From Bdellovibrionaceae bacterium UBA2316 (GTDB lineage: Bacteria; Bdellovibrionota; Bdellovibrionia; Bdellovibrionales; Bdellovibrionaceae), in NCBI GenBank assembly GCA_002345205.1, contig DDVI01000007.1, forward strand, positions 1-26,587: a stretch of DNA of 26,587 nt, read 5' to 3'. The notes beneath the pieces were generated by a model. It saw nothing but the letters and a program-made list of their open reading frames with translations, ran no database searches and was not told the origin of the DNA. Shown here piece by piece: positions 23,142-26,587 of the stretch (position 1 is its first letter; each line of letters opens with the position of its first letter). Made by a program: the position numbers and the translations under genes.

Positions 23142-24454
23142 TGAATTTTTTCTTTCAAATTTTTTGGCTATCATTACTAGTTAAATTAGTAATCGGCTAC
23201 TTCCTGCCGTTATTACCAGATGAGGCTTACTACTGGATCTGGTCTCATAACCTTCAACTTAGCTATTACGATCATCCACCGATGATCGCCTGGCTATTTA
23301 GATTGGGGCATTTTCTTGAGCCCTACGGGCATGCTGTTAGATTTCCAGGTATAATATTTTTGCATTTCTCGCTTTTTACCTGGCGAGAAATATTCAATCA
23401 GCTTAAAATTTCGGAACAGGCTTTTTGCCGATTTCTGTTTTTAATTTTACTTGTTCCCTACTTGGGAATTGGCTCTGTCATTCTGACACCCGATTTACCA
23501 CTAATGTTCTTTTGGCCACTTAGCTTGCTGTTTTTCATTCGCATTACTCAAAACGAAAAGTGGTCCGACTACGCTCTATTGGGTATGAGTTTGGGCCTAG
23601 GCTTTCTGTCTAAATACCATATCGTACTATTCTTAATTTGCGCCGTTGTTTATTTATCACTAGAGAGTAAGTGGTCCACTATCAAGTGGAAATATGTCGG
23701 ATTTACTTTTATTTTGGGTTTAGTTTTTTCATTACCCGTAATCGCTTGGAACGCCTCTAACGACTTTCAGTCATTTACCTTTCAGTTAAAGCATGGCCTT
23801 AAAGCAGAAAACTGGAAATGGATTTGGCCTCTTGAATATATAGTTGGACAATTTTTGATGTTACTTCCTCCACTTGTATTCTATTTTTATAAAGGCCGTA
23901 AAACAGAAAATTTGAAGCCTTTCTATTACTTCACAAGTACCGTGCTATTATTCTTCCTTGTAACTAGTTTTAAATCATCAGTAGAGATGAATTGGACCCT
24001 AATGGCATTCCCATCGTTCTTTGCTCTTATCGCCGCGATGAATATTCCACAGAAAACAATGCGCCTTATCTGGGGAATTCTTATTGCTCTTAATCTGGCA
24101 CTGATCGGCTCAATGATTTCTTGGCGTTCTGCCCATGGAAAAATATTTGAACCGTTTTTCTTTTCCAGCCAAAAAAACAAAGTAGAAATGTTCAAACCAC
24201 TTTACGGCATTAACTATCAAATCTCCTCGTCACTATGGTACTTTTCAAAAACTCCAGTCTATAAAATTGCAGACGCAAGTCGATTTGATTTTTTTGATAC
24301 GCTGGACGCAAAACGACCCAAAGAAAAAGTAATTTACGTATTTAAAGAGAAAAACAATGAATATCCAACTTGGGTTTATGACTTAGAACCCAAAATGGAA
24401 ATTGTTGAGGAAATGGATCGAAACTATGTTATAGAAAAGCTGGAGTTTAAGTGA
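23141..24454 (+). CDS. ArnT/PMT-like membrane glycosyltransferase (GT39/GT83 type)
   Basis: This 437-residue protein has about ten membrane helices. The first periplasmic loop carries L-P-D-E-A-Y-Y-W-I-W (D27, E28), the catalytic acidic pair of polyprenyl-phosphate-sugar transferases, and Y-Y-D-H-P-P at 42-47. A second acidic motif T-P-D-L-P-L-M-F-F lies near 123-131. Such enzymes move a sugar from a lipid-linked donor to lipid A, protein or a cell-wall polymer in the periplasm; the acceptor is not visible here. It starts with GTG coupled to the RodZ stop and overlaps the next gene by four bases (GTGA), so the two envelope proteins are made with RodZ. Confidence 0.85.
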   Translation: MNFFFQIFWLSLLVKLVIGYFLPLLPDEAYYWIWSHNLQLSYYDHPPMIAWLFRLGHFLEPYGHAVRFPGIIFLHFSLFTWREIFNQLKISEQAFCRFLFLILLVPYLGIGSVILTPDLPLMFFWPLSLLFFIRITQNEKWSDYALLGMSLGLGFLSKYHIVLFLICAVVYLSLESKWSTIKWKYVGFTFILGLVFSLPVIAWNASNDFQSFTFQLKHGLKAENWKWIWPLEYIVGQFLMLLPPLVFYFYKGRKTENLKPFYYFTSTVLLFFLVTSFKSSVEMNWTLMAFPSFFALIAAMNIPQKTMRLIWGILIALNLALIGSMISWRSAHGKIFEPFFFSSQKNKVEMFKPLYGINYQISSSLWYFSKTPVYKIADASRFDFFDTLDAKRPKEKVIYVFKEKNNEYPTWVYDLEPKMEIVEEMDRNYVIEKLEFK

Positions 24455-25653
24455 AGGTATTCGGCTTTTTAACATTCATAATCATGTCGTATTTTGTTTA
24501 CGGCTTTTATATTTCGCAAAATGATTTAAAAATCGTAAATCCGACTCTCAAGAAACTTACAGAAGCCAGTTACTACGACTACAAAGGCGTAATAAACGTT
24601 CACTCTGATTTAAGTATTGGTTCAAGCCCAATTACTCAAATTATCCGCTCAGCTAAGAATGCAAAATTGGATTTTATGATCTTTACCGACCTTAACGAGT
24701 TTTCTGAAAAAAACTTAGTTGAAGGTTATTTTGATGAAACTCTGATTATGAGCGGAAGCAAAATCAGCTATTTGGATTCTCGTTTCATGGTTGTTCCTTT
24801 TCAAAAGCAGACGCTTGGTCGTAACCTGGGCGAAGCACAGGTAAAGCTTGCTGACCTCTTGTCACAAGAGAAAAGCAATGACTACTTAATTATTCTAGCG
24901 CACCCATTTAAATCTGGTTTTTCTTGGACCGGCCCGTTACCCCAAGGTCTTGACGGCGTTGAGCTTATTAACTTGAAAAGTCTCTCTCAGCGAGCTTTTG
25001 AGCTTTCTAAATTATCTCCTATGTGGAGTTTATTTGTTTATCCGTTTAATCCAACATTATCATTTGTACGGCTATTTAACGAGCCCTCTGATGAAATCAC
25101 TATGTTTGATAGTTCTCACGAAAATGGTCGTTATTACGGTTTTTCCGGAGCTGAAGCCTCAGCGCGTGCGGTGCCAGTGGCTAATTTTTTAATTAAGTTT
25201 CCGTCTTACCAAAAAACATTCGAAATGTTTTCAAATCACGTACTGCTAAAATCCGAACTTACGGGCAACGTCAAAAGTGACAAGGCCAAAATTCTAACGG
25301 CTCTAAAGAGTGGAAATTTTTATTTGGCCTTCGACATGCTTGGTGATCCAAAAGGGTTTTCGTGTGTAATCGAGGATCGATCTAAAGCACATTTAATTGG
25401 TTCGAAAATTAAGCTCACTAAAAACATGAAGATGAAAATCCGTTTGCCGCAAACTCCCAACTATTTCTTTGAAACGGTGGTATATCGTAATGGCAATCGC
25501 TTTGAAACAGTAAATACAACTGATGCTGAAATCGAAATAAATCAACCTGGAGTTTATCGTGTTCAGGTGCGTGTGAGCCCCTATTTCCCATTGCCAGACG
25601 CCACCAAATGGATTACTTGGATTTATACGAACCCTTTCTATGTTCAAAACTAA
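24451..25653 (+). CDS. Membrane-anchored, degenerate PHP-like protein
   Basis: The 400 residues begin with a membrane anchor (residues 3-20). A segment like the PHP phosphoesterase core follows: Y-K-G-V-I-N-V-H-S-D (44-53), D-F-M-I-F-T-D-L-N (74-82) and L-A-H-P-F (149-153). Canonical PHP proteins have H-x-H in the first motif and T-D-H-N in the second. Here the first His is Asn49 and the His of T-D-H-N is Leu81, so metal binding is probably weakened or changed, while H51, D80 and H151 stay. A beta-sandwich-like C-terminus (about 310-400) completes the protein. It probably acts outside the inner membrane with the glycosyltransferase encoded just upstream (GTGA overlap). The function is unknown. 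Confidence 0.65.
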   Translation: MKVFGFLTFIIMSYFVYGFYISQNDLKIVNPTLKKLTEASYYDYKGVINVHSDLSIGSSPITQIIRSAKNAKLDFMIFTDLNEFSEKNLVEGYFDETLIMSGSKISYLDSRFMVVPFQKQTLGRNLGEAQVKLADLLSQEKSNDYLIILAHPFKSGFSWTGPLPQGLDGVELINLKSLSQRAFELSKLSPMWSLFVYPFNPTLSFVRLFNEPSDEITMFDSSHENGRYYGFSGAEASARAVPVANFLIKFPSYQKTFEMFSNHVLLKSELTGNVKSDKAKILTALKSGNFYLAFDMLGDPKGFSCVIEDRSKAHLIGSKIKLTKNMKMKIRLPQTPNYFFETVVYRNGNRFETVNTTDAEIEINQPGVYRVQVRVSPYFPLPDATKWITWIYTNPFYVQN

Positions 25654-25667
25654 TATGGGAGCAGTTT

Positions 25668-26285
25668 ATGAAATTTATCGCATTTGACTTAGAAACTACA
25701 GGAACTGTACCCGGTGCTGACGCTATCGTTGAAATCGGAGCCGTTCGTTTTGATAATTTTCAAGTAGAAGCTATTTATTCAACTCTTGTAAATCCACGTA
25801 AACCAATCCCGGCGGCTGCATCAAAAGTAAATGGTATTTCTGACGATATGGTCGCAAATAAACCTATTATCGAAGATTTGTTGCCGTCATTTGCAGAGTT
25901 CTGTGGGGATCTTCCAATGGTAGCTCACAATGCCTCATTCGATGCCCAATTTCTAACTAACGATATCAAAAAATTTGAAACCGTCGCCCCGAAGGGCGTG
26001 ATCCTAGATACTCTTCCGATTGCTAGAAAAATTCTCCCAGGCCTAGCGAACTATAAATTAGGAACTTTAGTTCAACATTTAAAAATTCCTAGTTCCGAGT
26101 TCCATAGAGCCGAAGCTGATGCGACTTATTGCGGAAAATTATTTATCGAATTACTAAATAGAATTACATCAGGTGGACAAACACCAAGAGTAGAAAACTT
26201 AATCGCGCTCACTGGACGCCCAGAAGCCCGCTTCCCACAAATCATTCGCCAACCAAAACAATTAGATTGGCTATCCGAACTCTAA
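25668..26285 (+). CDS. DnaQ-like DEDDh 3'-5' exonuclease
   Basis: From ATG 25668 (GGGAG box six bases upstream) this is 205 residues. The longer TTG-started frame would overlap the previous gene. All exonuclease motifs are intact: D7 and E9 in F-D-L-E-T-T-G, D92 in H-N-A-S-F-D, and H146 and D151 in H-R-A-E-A-D. The length fits a polymerase III epsilon subunit or an epsilon-like repair nuclease. The C-terminus ends in Q-L-D-W-L (198-202), similar to a sliding-clamp motif. It lies 14 bases after the PHP-like gene and ends the plus-strand run. The 55 bases to the convergent DUF2203 gene contain only a weak GCAAC/GTTGC stem. Confidence 0.92.
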   Translation: MKFIAFDLETTGTVPGADAIVEIGAVRFDNFQVEAIYSTLVNPRKPIPAAASKVNGISDDMVANKPIIEDLLPSFAEFCGDLPMVAHNASFDAQFLTNDIKKFETVAPKGVILDTLPIARKILPGLANYKLGTLVQHLKIPSSEFHRAEADATYCGKLFIELLNRITSGGQTPRVENLIALTGRPEARFPQIIRQPKQLDWLSEL

Positions 26286-26340
26286 AACATAGGAACTTAA
26301 CTGATTTTTAAACTGCAACTGAAATTGTTGCGGTAATCTT

Positions 26341-26587
26341 TTAGATTGTTGGCTGTGATTCAATGCCCAACTTTTTGCGGCCAGAAAAGCCTTCGTTGTA
26401 GCCATGAAAATGAGAAATTTGACTCTCTGGATATTTCCAACAAAAATAACCTGCGCCATTGTCGAAATCGCATAGCCATAAACCTTTTGGACGTAAACCT
26501 AATTTTTCAATTTTAGTCTGCCAAAGTTCGATTAGTTTATTTACTTGCTCTTCAAGTTCCACGGCCTTCTGATTCTTTTTGTCAGGA
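26341..26587 (-). CDS. DUF2203 family protein (partial, cut by window edge)
   Basis: The frame is open from the stop at 26341 to the right edge of the window, so the start lies outside it; the GTG at 26562 is internal. The last 60 residues carry the DUF2203 pattern: L-R-P-K-G-L-W-L-C-D-F-D, G-Y-F-C-W-K-Y-P-E, H-G-Y-N-E-G-F-S-G-R. The family is small, conserved in many bacteria and uncharacterised. It converges on the DnaQ-like gene. Confidence 0.8.
   Translation of the reverse strand, partial: PDKKNQKAVELEEQVNKLIELWQTKIEKLGLRPKGLWLCDFDNGAGYFCWKYPESQISHFHGYNEGFSGRKKLGIESQPTI

Overview
The window looks like a chromosomal segment of a Bdellovibrio-like bacterium (Bdellovibrionota). I infer this from the AT-leaning Gram-negative gene set, the short overlapping operons, the many secreted proteins of unknown family, the two Mkl-type ATPases, the free-standing CBS-type cystathionine synthase and the UdgX/radical-SAM pair. 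No rRNA gene or species-specific marker is present, so the taxonomy is an inference.

Left end (1-2120): the 3' part of a TerC-type membrane protein gene whose 5' side is disrupted, two pieces of serine recombinase, a small Cys-rich secreted protein lying between them, and a tRNA-Phe gene on the minus strand. This resembles the scar of an element that used the tRNA gene as its attachment site. From 2170 to 5891 a minus-strand operon holds a TadB/TadC-like pair, a small unknown protein, and cystathionine beta-synthase plus cystathionine gamma-lyase/synthase (homocysteine to cysteine by reverse transsulfuration).

Middle (5892-14400): a compact transcription unit encodes a 24-residue Lys/Ala/Thr peptide that is too short for ordinary ORF calling. 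It is followed by an outer-membrane beta-barrel protein and then by an Mla-type lipid-transport operon (mlaF, mlaE, second mlaE, mlaD; minus strand). After a secreted pair (185 aa and 947 aa, plus strand) comes a second Mkl-type ATPase. The two ATPases carry complementary defects (Tyr in the signature of one, Asp for the catalytic Glu of the other). This is the pattern of asymmetric heterodimeric ABC transporters and matches the presence of two different permeases.

Central metabolism (14487-17062): sucC, sucD and ndk. DNA repair (17147-19830): a two-gene operon of a radical SAM protein with HhH and sliding-clamp motifs, and a DUF4130-UdgX fusion in which the residue aligned with the cross-linking His of UdgX is Asn. 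Its last residues are encoded by a 68-bp palindromic repeat.

Right end (19932-26587): a tightly packed plus-strand run of an RlmD/TrmA-type RNA methyltransferase, a TPR lipoprotein (PilF-like), a RodZ-like protein, a GT39/ArnT-like membrane glycosyltransferase, a membrane-anchored degenerate PHP-like protein and a DnaQ-type exonuclease. It ends against a convergent DUF2203 gene cut by the window edge. Several starts offered by the longest ORFs were shortened where a better Shine-Dalgarno or a stop/start overlap exists.
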